Below are positions 1-5,754 of a DNA stretch of 10,701 nucleotides, piece after piece (the stretch's first letter is position 1; every line of letters starts with the position of its first letter). The position numbers and the translations under genes were made by a program. The notes below the pieces were generated by a model. It did not search any database and had not been told where the DNA came from. It saw only the letters and a list, made by a program, of their open reading frames with translations. The stretch is taken from the NCBI GenBank assembly GCA_021731425.1, contig JAKFXJ010000310.1, positions 1-10,701 on the forward strand, written 5' to 3'. This DNA comes from Limnohabitans sp. (GTDB lineage: Bacteria > Pseudomonadota > Gammaproteobacteria > Burkholderiales > Burkholderiaceae_C).

Positions 1-164
1 TCAGCATCGCAGGTGGTGGCGACACGCTGGCTGCCATTGCCAAGTACGGCATTGAAGCGCAAGTGGGCTACATCTCGACCGGCGGTGGTGCATTCCTGGA
101 AATTCTGGAAGGCAAGACATTGCCTGCCATTGAAATTTTGAGCCGTCGCGCTGCGGCGGAATGA
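1..164 (+). CDS. pgk: Phosphoglycerate kinase, C-terminal end (partial)
   Basis: Only the last 53 codons are present, read in frame from base 3 to the TGA at 162-164. The glycine-rich segment [16 protein letters not shown], followed by [20 protein letters not shown], is the typical end of phosphoglycerate kinase, where the GGG turns help bind nucleotide. The enzyme interconverts 1,3-bisphosphoglycerate and 3-phosphoglycerate with ADP/ATP in the cytoplasm, in glycolysis, gluconeogenesis and, where present, the Calvin cycle. The stop lies 36 bp before the aldolase start with no hairpin between them, so the two are probably cotranscribed. The catalytic N-terminal domain lies outside the window. 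The identification rests on the very conserved C-terminus and is secure. Confidence 0.95.
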   Translation, partial: SIAGGGDTLAAIAKYGIEAQVGYISTGGGAFLEILEGKTLPAIEILSRRAAAE

Positions 165-200
165 CCTTTTTTAACTTTTTAATTTTTCAAGGAGCCCCTC

Positions 201-1241
201 ATGGCATTGGTTTCATTGCGCCAGGTCCTCGACCATGCGGCCGAGTTTGGTTACGGCATTCCCGCTTTCAACGTCAACAACCTCGAACAAGTACAGGCCA
301 TCATGGAAGCGGCGCAAGCCACGGGCAGCCCGGTCATCTTGCAGGCATCTGCAGGGGCCCGCAAGTACGCAGGTGAGGCCTATCTGCGCCACATGGTGTT
401 GGCCGCCATCGAGACGCACCCTGACATTCCAGTGGTCTTGCACCAAGACCACGGCGCCACGCCCGCGCAGTGCCAGCAGTCCATCCGCTCGGGCTTTTCG
501 AGCGTGATGATGGACGGCTCGCTAATGGCCGACGCCAAAACGCCTGCCAGCTATGAGTACAACGTGAGCGTGACGCAAAAGGTCTGCGAGATGGCCCACG
601 CCGTGGGTGTGTCGGTTGAGGGTGAATTGGGTTGCCTGGGCTCGCTGGAAACCGGCGAAGCGGGCGAGGAAGACGGTGTGGGGGCCGAGGGCAAACTCAG
701 CCACGACCAGATGCTGACCGACCCAGAGCAGGCCAAGGACTTTGTGGCCCAAACAGGCGTGGATGCGCTGGCCATTGCCATTGGCACGAGCCACGGTGCC
801 TACAAGTTCACCCGTCCGCCCACAGGCGACATCTTGGCCATGGACCGCATTGCCGCCATCCATGCCGCCATTCCCAACACCCACTTGGTGATGCACGGCA
901 GCTCCAGCGTACCGCAAGAGTGGTTGCAGATCATTCGCCAATACGGCGGCGACATCAAGGAAACCTATGGTGTGCCGGTCGAAGAGATTGTGCGCGGCAT
1001 CCAAAGCGGTGTGCGCAAGGTCAACATCGACACCGACATCCGCTTGGCCATGACCGGTGCCATGCGCCAGGTGTTTGCCCAGCAGCCCTCGGAGTTCGAT
1101 CCACGCAAAGCCTTGGCGGCTGCCAAAAAGGCGGCAGCGGGCATCGTCAAAGCTCGCTTTGAAGCCTTTGGTTGCGCCGGTCAAGCCCAAAAAATCCGCC
1201 CTGTCAGCCTCGACGCCATGGCCGCGCGTTACACGAATTGA
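201..1241 (+). CDS. fba: Fructose-bisphosphate aldolase, class II
   Basis: This complete 346-residue cytoplasmic enzyme cleaves fructose 1,6-bisphosphate to dihydroxyacetone phosphate and glyceraldehyde 3-phosphate using a divalent metal. The class II signatures are visible: HQDHG at 81-85 (D83 catalytic, H84 metal ligand by family analogy), GELGCLG at 141-147, GTSHGAYKF at 195-203 (H198), MHGSSS at 231-236 (H232) and NIDTD at 275-279. Length and motifs fit the subtype often labelled Calvin-cycle type (CbbA-like) rather than the 359-residue E. coli FbaA type, though this does not show that the host fixes CO2. The ATG at 201 is supported by AAGGAG at 189-194, six bases upstream. It follows pgk by 36 bp and is closed by a terminator at 1324-1354. 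Pyruvate kinase, which I recall lying between these genes in related genomes, is absent. Confidence 0.97.
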   Translation: MALVSLRQVLDHAAEFGYGIPAFNVNNLEQVQAIMEAAQATGSPVILQASAGARKYAGEAYLRHMVLAAIETHPDIPVVLHQDHGATPAQCQQSIRSGFSSVMMDGSLMADAKTPASYEYNVSVTQKVCEMAHAVGVSVEGELGCLGSLETGEAGEEDGVGAEGKLSHDQMLTDPEQAKDFVAQTGVDALAIAIGTSHGAYKFTRPPTGDILAMDRIAAIHAAIPNTHLVMHGSSSVPQEWLQIIRQYGGDIKETYGVPVEEIVRGIQSGVRKVNIDTDIRLAMTGAMRQVFAQQPSEFDPRKALAAAKKAAAGIVKARFEAFGCAGQAQKIRPVSLDAMAARYTN

Positions 1242-1295
1242 GGCAGATCAAAGCCTATCAAGTGATTTCTTTTATGGTTGAGGCATTGTGGTTTA

Positions 1296-1318
1296 GGGTG
1301 TGTTTGGTACACACACCC
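1296..1318 (+). repeat. Hairpin downstream of fba
   Basis: A perfect 8-bp inverted repeat, GGGTGTGT (1296-1303) and ACACACCC (1311-1318), surrounds a 7-base loop. No T-run follows, so alone it is not an intrinsic terminator. It sits five bases before the true terminator hairpin and may stabilise the 3' end of the pgk-fba transcript or act as a tandem stem. Confidence 0.6.
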
Positions 1319-1323
1319 TGATT

Positions 1324-1354
1324 GGGGGCTCTGTCACAGGAGCCCCCTTTTTTT
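1324..1354 (+). terminator. Rho-independent terminator of pgk-fba
   Basis: The stem GGGGGCTC (1324-1331) pairs with GAGCCCCC (1340-1347) around an 8-base loop and is followed directly by seven T residues (1348-1354). G+C content, stem length and the T-run are all canonical for a plus-strand transcript. No comparable T-run exists on the other side, so it does not look bidirectional for the convergent methyltransferase gene. Confidence 0.9.
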
Positions 1355-1382
1355 CAACCTCCTCAACGCCGCCAGTTGCAAG

Positions 1383-2006
1383 TCAACCCAGGCGCTTGCG
1401 TGCCGTCAGGCCCAGCAAGCCCGACATGCCTTGGTGTCCCGTGCCTTCGTTGATCTCAGCCTCGTAAGTTCGCAGGTCCAGGATGTCCAGCTCGCCAAAG
1501 GCGTCCAGCATCAGGGCCTCGTCGTACATGTGCGCCAATTTGCCGGGGCCGCCCGTGTTGAAGTCCAGCTGGCGTGGCGTATAGCCCTGAATGATCAGGG
1601 TGCCGCCGGGCTTGAGGCCGTCTAGCATGCGAGCAAACAAGATGCTGCGCTCATCGGGTGTCGCGAACTGGAAAAAGATACCCACCACGTTGTTGTAGTG
1701 CGCGGGCCGCCATTCAAATGACTGCCAGTCGCTGCAAACAAAATTCACAGCCACTTGGCGGCTTTGGGCCAAGGCGTGGGCTTTGCGGACGGCGTTGTCC
1801 GAGAAATCAAAAGCATCGACTTGCAGGCCTTGCTGGGCCAGAAACACGCCGTTACGGCCCTCGCCATCGGCCACGGCCAGCGCGTTGCCGGGCGACAGGT
1901 GTGCCGCTTGCGCTAGCAAATACGCGTTTGGCGCTTCACCAAATACATAGTGCTCGGCAGCAAAGCGTTGGTTCCAAGTTTGTTGGGGGTTGTTGAATGT
2001 GCTCAT
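1383..2006 (-). CDS. Class I SAM-dependent methyltransferase (TehB-like)
   Basis: A 207-residue Rossmann-fold methyltransferase. The N-terminus WNQRFAAEHYVFGEAPNAYL (11-30) is a hallmark of small bacterial methyltransferases often likened to TehB. SAM-binding motif I is AVADGEGRN (44-52), followed by an acidic strand VDAFDFS (63-69) that should hold the ribose of SAM. A LKPGGTLIIQGY segment (131-142) is the usual post-motif III region. The acceptor is unknown; relatives are linked to tellurite, selenite or thiol methylation, but nothing here fixes the substrate. The start is supported by GAAGGAG at 2014-2020, seven bases upstream. It lies 36 bp downstream of the Rrf2 gene on the same strand, so the two probably form an operon under that regulator's promoter. 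Confidence 0.88.
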   Translation of the reverse strand: MSTFNNPQQTWNQRFAAEHYVFGEAPNAYLLAQAAHLSPGNALAVADGEGRNGVFLAQQGLQVDAFDFSDNAVRKAHALAQSRQVAVNFVCSDWQSFEWRPAHYNNVVGIFFQFATPDERSILFARMLDGLKPGGTLIIQGYTPRQLDFNTGGPGKLAHMYDEALMLDAFGELDILDLRTYEAEINEGTGHQGMSGLLGLTARKRLG

Positions 2007-2042
2007 CGGGTGACTCCTTCAAACCCGAGAGGCTAGCAGAGC

Positions 2043-2534
2043 TCAAAGGGCCATGTGCCACTGGAAAACCGAGTTTGGGGCCTTCGGCACCAAGGGCGCG
2101 GCCAAGGGTTTGAACTTGAAGCGGTTGATGACTGGTGTTTCAACGTGTGTTTGAAGGGGTTGCGCCGGTACAAAATCAGACAAGGCAGCCTGGCTCAGGG
2201 TATCGATGATCACCTTTTCAAGCCCCCACTCGAAGTCAGCGGCGTCAATGGTTTGTTCACCGCTGCTTTGTTGGGTCAGGGTGGGTTCGAAAACCGATGC
2301 GATGTCCCATATGGAAATCAGGGCCAAGTCGCCACGTATTTCATAACCGCCACCAGGTCCTTTGCGAGACGAGACGATGTGTCGGTCTTTCAGTGACTTG
2401 AGGATGCTCTCCAAATTGGAGACCGACAGATGCAGACGTTGCGAAAGCTCCGTGGTGGATACCCGCCCAAGATTTTGTTGGGCGGCAATGAAAACGCACA
2501 CATCCATGGCGTTGATCGTTTTGTTTGAGATCAT
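2043..2534 (-). CDS. Rrf2-family transcriptional regulator without Fe-S cysteines
   Basis: A 163-residue DNA-binding protein. The winged helix-turn-helix occupies about residues 5-85, with recognition-helix region STTELSQRLHLSVSNLESIL (26-45) and the family wing motif GPGGGY (59-64), followed by ISIWDIASVFEP. IscR and NsrR carry a three-cysteine Fe-S cluster site after this point. This protein has only one cysteine (C13, in helix 1), so an IscR-type cluster is not possible. Residues 130-163 form an unusual Pro-rich tail ending KAPNSVFQWHMAL whose role I do not recognise. The start is supported by GGAGG at 2543-2547, eight bases away. It is divergent from the MerR-type gene and upstream of the methyltransferase, so autoregulation plus control of one or both neighbours is likely. 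The signal sensed is unknown. Confidence 0.85.
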   Translation of the reverse strand: MISNKTINAMDVCVFIAAQQNLGRVSTTELSQRLHLSVSNLESILKSLKDRHIVSSRKGPGGGYEIRGDLALISIWDIASVFEPTLTQQSSGEQTIDAADFEWGLEKVIIDTLSQAALSDFVPAQPLQTHVETPVINRFKFKPLAAPLVPKAPNSVFQWHMAL

Positions 2535-2550
2535 GGGATGAACCTCCAGT

Positions 2551-2629
2551 GAGTAGGATTTTGGGGTCTACAACTCCTCAATTCAACAATTTTTTAAATT
2601 TATCAAGGATTTCGTCATAAAATCTACTC
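2551..2629. promoter_or_regulatory. Divergent Rrf2/MerR control region with CTAC/TC boxes
   Basis: The 117-bp gap between the two divergent regulator genes is AT-rich. GAGTAGGATTTT (2551-2562) faces AAAATCTACTC (2619-2629) as an inverted repeat with one extra base, 56 bases apart. A further TCTACAACTCCTCAAT (2567-2582) resembles TCTACTCAAT (2623-2632) with small insertions. Such repeated half-sites suggest operators for one or both regulators. I see no convincing -35/-10 pair; TAAAAT at 2618-2623 is a possible plus-strand -10. Confidence 0.4.
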
Positions 2630-2630
2630 A

Positions 2631-2653
2631 ATACCTAAACAATATATCGGTAT
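2631..2653. repeat. Inverted repeat over the MerR-type gene start
   Basis: ATACC (2631-2635) and GGTAT (2649-2653) form a 5-bp inverted repeat with a 13-base AT-rich spacer. The right arm overlaps the ATG at 2652. The outer ATACC/GGTAT arms recall the ends of Rrf2-family operators, so it could be a repressor site, but five bases per arm is weak evidence. Confidence 0.3.
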
Positions 2654-3668
2654 GACAAATACACAAGACGTTCAGTCGCCCCTTTATCGCATTGGTGCTG
2701 TTTCTTTGGCCACCGACGTTCCGGTTTCCACTTTGCGAATTTGGCAAACTCGTTATGGGGCATTCAGTCCGGTCAAGACCGAAGGCAATCAACGCTTGTT
2801 TGCCGAACACGATGTGATCAAGGCTCGCTTGCTCAAACAGTTGTCTGGGGCGGGGCATGGCATTGGCAACATCGCCCGTTTGGATTTGGGGCAGTTGCGC
2901 CAGCTGTTCCACCGTGACCAGGAGGCCCCTACACCACAGGCATTGGCCCAACCCGTGTGTTTGGCGGTCGTGGGATTGGGTTTGGCCAACCGCATTGAAT
3001 CGCGACCATTCGATGCGGTGTTGAGCCAGCACCGCATCCAAGTCACCGACGTGTTCGATGACTTGGCTTCCGCGCGTCATGCGCCTTTGTCCGACAAGCC
3101 GCAAGTGCTGCTGATCAAGGTTAATTCGCTGCAGGACTCGGTCTTTGAGTCGATTCAGGTGCTTATGCAGCGCCAGCCCTTTGCGCAGACCATCGTGCTC
3201 TACCACTTCGCCCCCGACAAGATTGTGCAAACCATGAAGCGGGCGGGCTTGACGGTTCGGCGCGATCCCATCTCGGACAGCGAGTTGGCCGAGTTACTGC
3301 AGTCGATTTTGTTTGTCGACCGCGATCGGGCGCAAGCCTATGGCCACCAAGGTGCAGTGATCGCTGGGCGCAAATATTCAGACGACACCTTGCGGCGTGT
3401 GGCGGGCATATCCACCAATGTGTTGTGTGAGTGTCCCAAGCATGTGGCCGAACTGATTGCCCAATTGGCCAGTTTTGAGGCCTACAGCCACGAGTGTTTG
3501 AACAAGAACACCGAAGACGCGCACCTGCATTCGTATTTGGGTGCCATCTCCGGTTCAGCCCGAAGCCTGTTCGAAAACGCCCTCGAAAAAATTGCCCAAC
3601 ACGAGGGCATTGATTTGCGCGAATCGGCGCCGTTAAATGCGCCGAGCCAACACGACCGCGGCCGCTGA
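2652..3668 (+). CDS. MerR-type regulator with B12-domain-like middle and Cys/His C-terminal domain
   Basis: A 338-residue protein. Residues 11-75 are a MerR helix-turn-helix (YRIGAVSLATDVPVSTLRIW, then RYG and GNQRLF), which binds promoter DNA. Residues about 100-220 look like the alpha/beta fold of cobalamin-binding domains (CarH/LitR architecture), but the DxHxxG motif that ligates B12 is missing. Residues 243-318 form a helical domain with CECPKH (259-264: C259, C261, H264), FEAYSHEC (275-282: C282) and DAHLH (289-293: H291, H293), a pattern that could bind metal or heme. I do not know the ligand. No Shine-Dalgarno sequence precedes the ATG at 2652, yet the HTH begins 10 residues later, so the start is well constrained; leaderless translation is possible. 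It is divergent from the Rrf2 gene, and its 3' end overlaps the COQ7 gene by 36 bp. Confidence 0.85.
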   Translation: MTNTQDVQSPLYRIGAVSLATDVPVSTLRIWQTRYGAFSPVKTEGNQRLFAEHDVIKARLLKQLSGAGHGIGNIARLDLGQLRQLFHRDQEAPTPQALAQPVCLAVVGLGLANRIESRPFDAVLSQHRIQVTDVFDDLASARHAPLSDKPQVLLIKVNSLQDSVFESIQVLMQRQPFAQTIVLYHFAPDKIVQTMKRAGLTVRRDPISDSELAELLQSILFVDRDRAQAYGHQGAVIAGRKYSDDTLRRVAGISTNVLCECPKHVAELIAQLASFEAYSHECLNKNTEDAHLHSYLGAISGSARSLFENALEKIAQHEGIDLRESAPLNAPSQHDRGR

Positions 3669-4235
3669 TCCAGAACCGACCAGGGCGCACCACAAGCGCA
3701 AAAGCCAAGTTCTTTGTGGGCCTGCCAAGGTGGCCGCTTCGTCGCGGTGGTGTTGTTCATCGGCCTGGCAGCGCTGCAGCAATGGCAGCAGGCCTTCGGG
3801 GCCGCCGTGCACCTGTAGATGCTCAATTTGCTGTTGGTAATGCACATCCACAAAGGTCTCGACCGCGGCAATGGTGCCGTACACGGCGCGGCGGCCGAAC
3901 AGCGCGGGCAGCGCCCCGGTCAGCCAGCCTGCGATGCACCAAGGCACCAACAAACGGCTTGGCCGGTAAGCGGGTAACCAAGCTTCAAGCAGTCGCAGGT
4001 GTTCGGCTTCGGTGTCGCCGTGTTCTTTGGCAAAGGCCAGCAACTCGGCATCTTGCCGCAAGCGGGCCACAGCGGTAATGCCTTGGTAAATGTAAACAGC
4101 ACCAGTCTCTCCCGCGTGGTCAGAGCGCATCTCGCGCACCATGTGCCGAGACAGTTGGCTAGTGAGTGGTTCAGTGTGTGCTGGCTGATTCACGGCATGA
4201 ATTTGTTGGCGGTCTTGTCTGGATCTGGATCGCAT
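3633..4235 (-). CDS. coq7: Demethoxyubiquinone hydroxylase, COQ7 family
   Basis: A di-iron monooxygenase that hydroxylates demethoxyubiquinone near the end of ubiquinone synthesis, acting at the inner membrane surface. All six expected iron ligands are visible. Numbered from a GTG at 4328 they are E74 (in HAGETGA), E107 and H110 (in EAEH), E157 (in AVETFVDVHY), and E191 and H194 (in DEQHH). Hydrophobic stretches PWCIAGWLTGALPALFG and the C-terminal LLRLWCALVGSGSAAAVVLA suit membrane association. The start is uncertain. The ATG at 4235 gives 200 residues, near the family norm. A GTG at 4328 would add 31 residues, and an ATG at 4142 would leave the catalytic core. None has a clear Shine-Dalgarno site. 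It ends inside the last 36 bp of the convergent MerR-type gene. Confidence 0.88.
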   Translation of the reverse strand: MRSRSRQDRQQIHAVNQPAHTEPLTSQLSRHMVREMRSDHAGETGAVYIYQGITAVARLRQDAELLAFAKEHGDTEAEHLRLLEAWLPAYRPSRLLVPWCIAGWLTGALPALFGRRAVYGTIAAVETFVDVHYQQQIEHLQVHGGPEGLLPLLQRCQADEQHHRDEAATLAGPQRTWLLRLWCALVGSGSAAAVVLARRI

Positions 4236-4350
4236 CCTATAGGTCAAGCTGTGACCTTGGACCACTGGGGCCCATTGGGTTGAATCGGAACGGAGTTTTC
4301 TCGAGAGGTTTTGCCGGTTCAAGGTCACTGAGGGTCAACCGAGGTGGAAA

Positions 4351-4356
4351 TATAAT
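4351..4356 (+). promoter_or_regulatory. Candidate -10 box for the rhodanese gene
   Basis: A perfect TATAAT lies 29 bp before the rhodanese ATG, but no good -35 hexamer is seen 16-18 bp upstream. An activator-dependent promoter is possible. The element GATATAAAC at 4365-4373 lies just downstream and could be an operator or an alternative -10. Confidence 0.35.
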
Positions 4357-4364
4357 TTGTCGCT

Positions 4365-4373
4365 GATATAAAC
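4365..4373 (+). promoter_or_regulatory. Shared leader element GATATAAAC, copy 1
   Basis: This 9-mer ends 12 bp before the rhodanese ATG. The same 9-mer occurs at 4837-4845 ahead of the AhpD-like gene, and the match extends to GC-W-GATATAAAC in both. It may be a common operator or a -10-like element. Confidence 0.35.
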
Positions 4374-4385
4374 GAAAGTCATTGA

Positions 4386-4808
4386 ATGTCTACAAGCTTG
4401 AAGCTTTTTTTGAGTGGGATCACGATTGTTCTGGGATTGCAAGCTTGTAGCCCTGAGGTGGCACTGCCCAATGTTTCACTGGAGCAAGCCCGTGCCGAGC
4501 ACGAGGCGGGCAAAGTGCTGATGATCGACATCCGTGAGACGCAAGAGCACGCCACGGGTGTGGCTCAAGGCGTGGTTTTGCTGCCCATGAGCCAGGTGGC
4601 GCAGCGCGTGGCCGAGATTCCCAAGCAAGTCGATCAACCGGTTTTGTTGATCTGCAACACTCAAAACCGCTCGCGTGCCGTGACCGAGGCACTGAAAGAG
4701 CAAGGCTTCACCAACATCCGTTATGTCAACGGCGGCATGAGCGAGTGGGCCAAACGCGGCTGGCCCATGGTCAAGCCACAAGACTTGGTGGGACCGCCTA
4801 AATCTTGA
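4386..4808 (+). CDS. Lipoprotein with single rhodanese domain (sulfurtransferase)
   Basis: A 140-residue protein with a lipoprotein signal: a hydrophobic stretch at 5-18 ends in the lipobox LQAC, making C21 the lipidated cysteine. The +2 residue is Ser, so outer-membrane sorting is expected. The rhodanese domain spans about 30-128. It contains VLMIDIRETQEHATG (44-58), the active-site loop CNTQNRS (90-96, C90 expected to carry the persulfide) and the C-terminal NGGMSEWAKRGWPM. Rhodaneses pass sulfane sulfur from thiosulfate or persulfides to acceptors such as cyanide or thiols; location implies a periplasmic role like PspE. Length is typical for single-domain members. The Shine-Dalgarno site is weak (GAAAG at 4374-4378). 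It precedes the AhpD/OsmC pair, which has its own leader with a shared element. The acceptor is unknown. Confidence 0.92.
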   Translation: MSTSLKLFLSGITIVLGLQACSPEVALPNVSLEQARAEHEAGKVLMIDIRETQEHATGVAQGVVLLPMSQVAQRVAEIPKQVDQPVLLICNTQNRSRAVTEALKEQGFTNIRYVNGGMSEWAKRGWPMVKPQDLVGPPKS

Positions 4809-4836
4809 TGTAGAGCAAATGGGGATTTCAGTGGCA

Positions 4837-4845
4837 GATATAAAC
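4837..4845 (+). promoter_or_regulatory. Shared leader element GATATAAAC, copy 2
   Basis: The second copy of the 9-mer seen before the rhodanese gene, here 84 bp before the AhpD-like ATG. It is followed five bases later by the palindrome CTTATATAAG at 4851-4860. No clear -35/-10 pair can be assigned in this 121-bp gap. Confidence 0.35.
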
Positions 4846-4850
4846 TGAGA

Positions 4851-4860
4851 CTTATATAAG
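4851..4860. repeat. Palindrome CTTATATAAG
   Basis: A perfect 10-bp palindrome in the AhpD leader. It is flanked by AGA on the left and GTCT on the right, extending the dyad if one base is bulged. It is a plausible binding site for a dimeric regulator, or simply an AT-rich promoter core. Confidence 0.35.
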
Positions 4861-4929
4861 GTCTTTTGGTGCGTCCCAACACCCTGGGCCTGGGTTCAGT
4901 TTGTCCTCACCATCAGAAAGGTAAGCTCC

Positions 4930-5283
4930 ATGAGCACGTTTGACCACCCCGGCTTGATGCAAGACATCAACGAATGCCTGGTCCCGTTTCGCAAAAGCCA
5001 GCCCGACGCGATGAAAGGCTTTGGCCAATTGGCTCAGGCGGCCATGGCGGAGGGTGCGTTGAGCACCAAACACAAGGAGCTGATGGCACTTGCGATTGGC
5101 GTCACACAGCGCTGCTCAGGTTGCATCGGTTTTCACGTCAAAGCCTTGATCAAACTCGGGGCCACGCGGGCCGAGCTGGAGGAAATGCTGGCGGTGTGCG
5201 TGTACATGGGCGGCGGCCCGGCCTTGATGTACGCGGCAGAAGCTGTCAAAGCCTGGGATGACCTTCAGGCAGCGCAGGCTTGA
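4930..5283 (+). CDS. AhpD-like / carboxymuconolactone decarboxylase-family CxxC protein
   Basis: A 117-residue all-helical protein. The core motif is RCSGCIGFHVKAL (61-73), giving the CxxC pair C62/C65 with H69 four residues later. This is the redox-active arrangement of AhpD-like alkylhydroperoxidases, and it argues for thiol-disulfide or peroxidase chemistry rather than true carboxymuconolactone decarboxylation. Preceding KHKELMALAIGV and following MGGGPALMYAAEAVKAWD are family hallmarks. Proteins of this type act as cytoplasmic homo-oligomers. The start is supported by GAAAGG at 4916-4921, eight bases upstream. The OsmC gene begins 3 bp after its stop, so the two are almost certainly cotranscribed and perhaps translationally coupled. 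No ahpC is present, so the reductant and substrate are unknown. Confidence 0.9.
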   Translation: MSTFDHPGLMQDINECLVPFRKSQPDAMKGFGQLAQAAMAEGALSTKHKELMALAIGVTQRCSGCIGFHVKALIKLGATRAELEEMLAVCVYMGGGPALMYAAEAVKAWDDLQAAQA

Positions 5284-5286
5284 GCC

Positions 5287-5736
5287 ATGAGCGAAAAACG
5301 CATTTCGGTCACGCTGACCCAGCAGCACGATTACCGATTCGACATCCGTTTTGATGACAGCATGCCGGTGCTGACCAGCGACGAGCCCGCGCCCTTGGGC
5401 ACGGGCCTGGGGCCGTCGCCCGTGCAGTTGCTCTGTGCTGCTGTGGGCAATTGCCTGAGCGATTCGTTGCTGTTTGCCTTGCGCAAATTCAAACAAGCCC
5501 CCGAGCCTTTGCGCTGCGAGGTGCAAGCTGAAGTGGGTCGAAATGTCGATGGCCGCATACGCGTGTTGGAGATGGCGGCCAATTTGCACTTGGGGGTAAG
5601 CGCCGCTCGGCTCGAGCAGCTCGAGCGTGTGTTGGGCCAGTTCGAAGGTTTTTGTACCGTCACCCAAAGTGTTGGGCAGGGCATTCCGATCCAGGTCCGG
5701 GTGCTCGACGCCGATGGCGTGGTGCTCAAGTCCTGA
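5287..5736 (+). CDS. OsmC/Ohr-family protein
   Basis: A 149-residue member of the OsmC superfamily, cytoplasmic thiol peroxidases that reduce organic hydroperoxides and, in some members, act on persulfides. The likely catalytic cysteines are C56 in AAVGNCLSDSLLFAL (51-65) and C123 in FEGFCTVTQSV (119-129). The N-terminal beta segment with GTGLGPSPVQLL (38-49) is typical. The YhfA/OsmC-like branch fits better than classical Ohr. C50 and C77 are extra. Its ATG follows the AhpD stop after three bases and has only a weak ribosome site, suggesting translational coupling. It converges with the CsoR-family repressor gene, with 18 bp between the stops and no strong terminator. The physiological substrate cannot be told. 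Confidence 0.9.
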   Translation: MSEKRISVTLTQQHDYRFDIRFDDSMPVLTSDEPAPLGTGLGPSPVQLLCAAVGNCLSDSLLFALRKFKQAPEPLRCEVQAEVGRNVDGRIRVLEMAANLHLGVSAARLEQLERVLGQFEGFCTVTQSVGQGIPIQVRVLDADGVVLKS

Positions 5737-5754
5737 GCGGACTGCACCCTGATT

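Noticed and set aside
522-1190. A 222-codon minus-strand open frame inside fba
   Set aside because: The plus-strand aldolase is certain with all metal ligands; the antisense frame shows no domain.
5116-5667. A 183-codon minus-strand open frame across the AhpD and OsmC genes
   Set aside because: It covers two genes with intact active-site motifs on the plus strand and has no protein features of its own.
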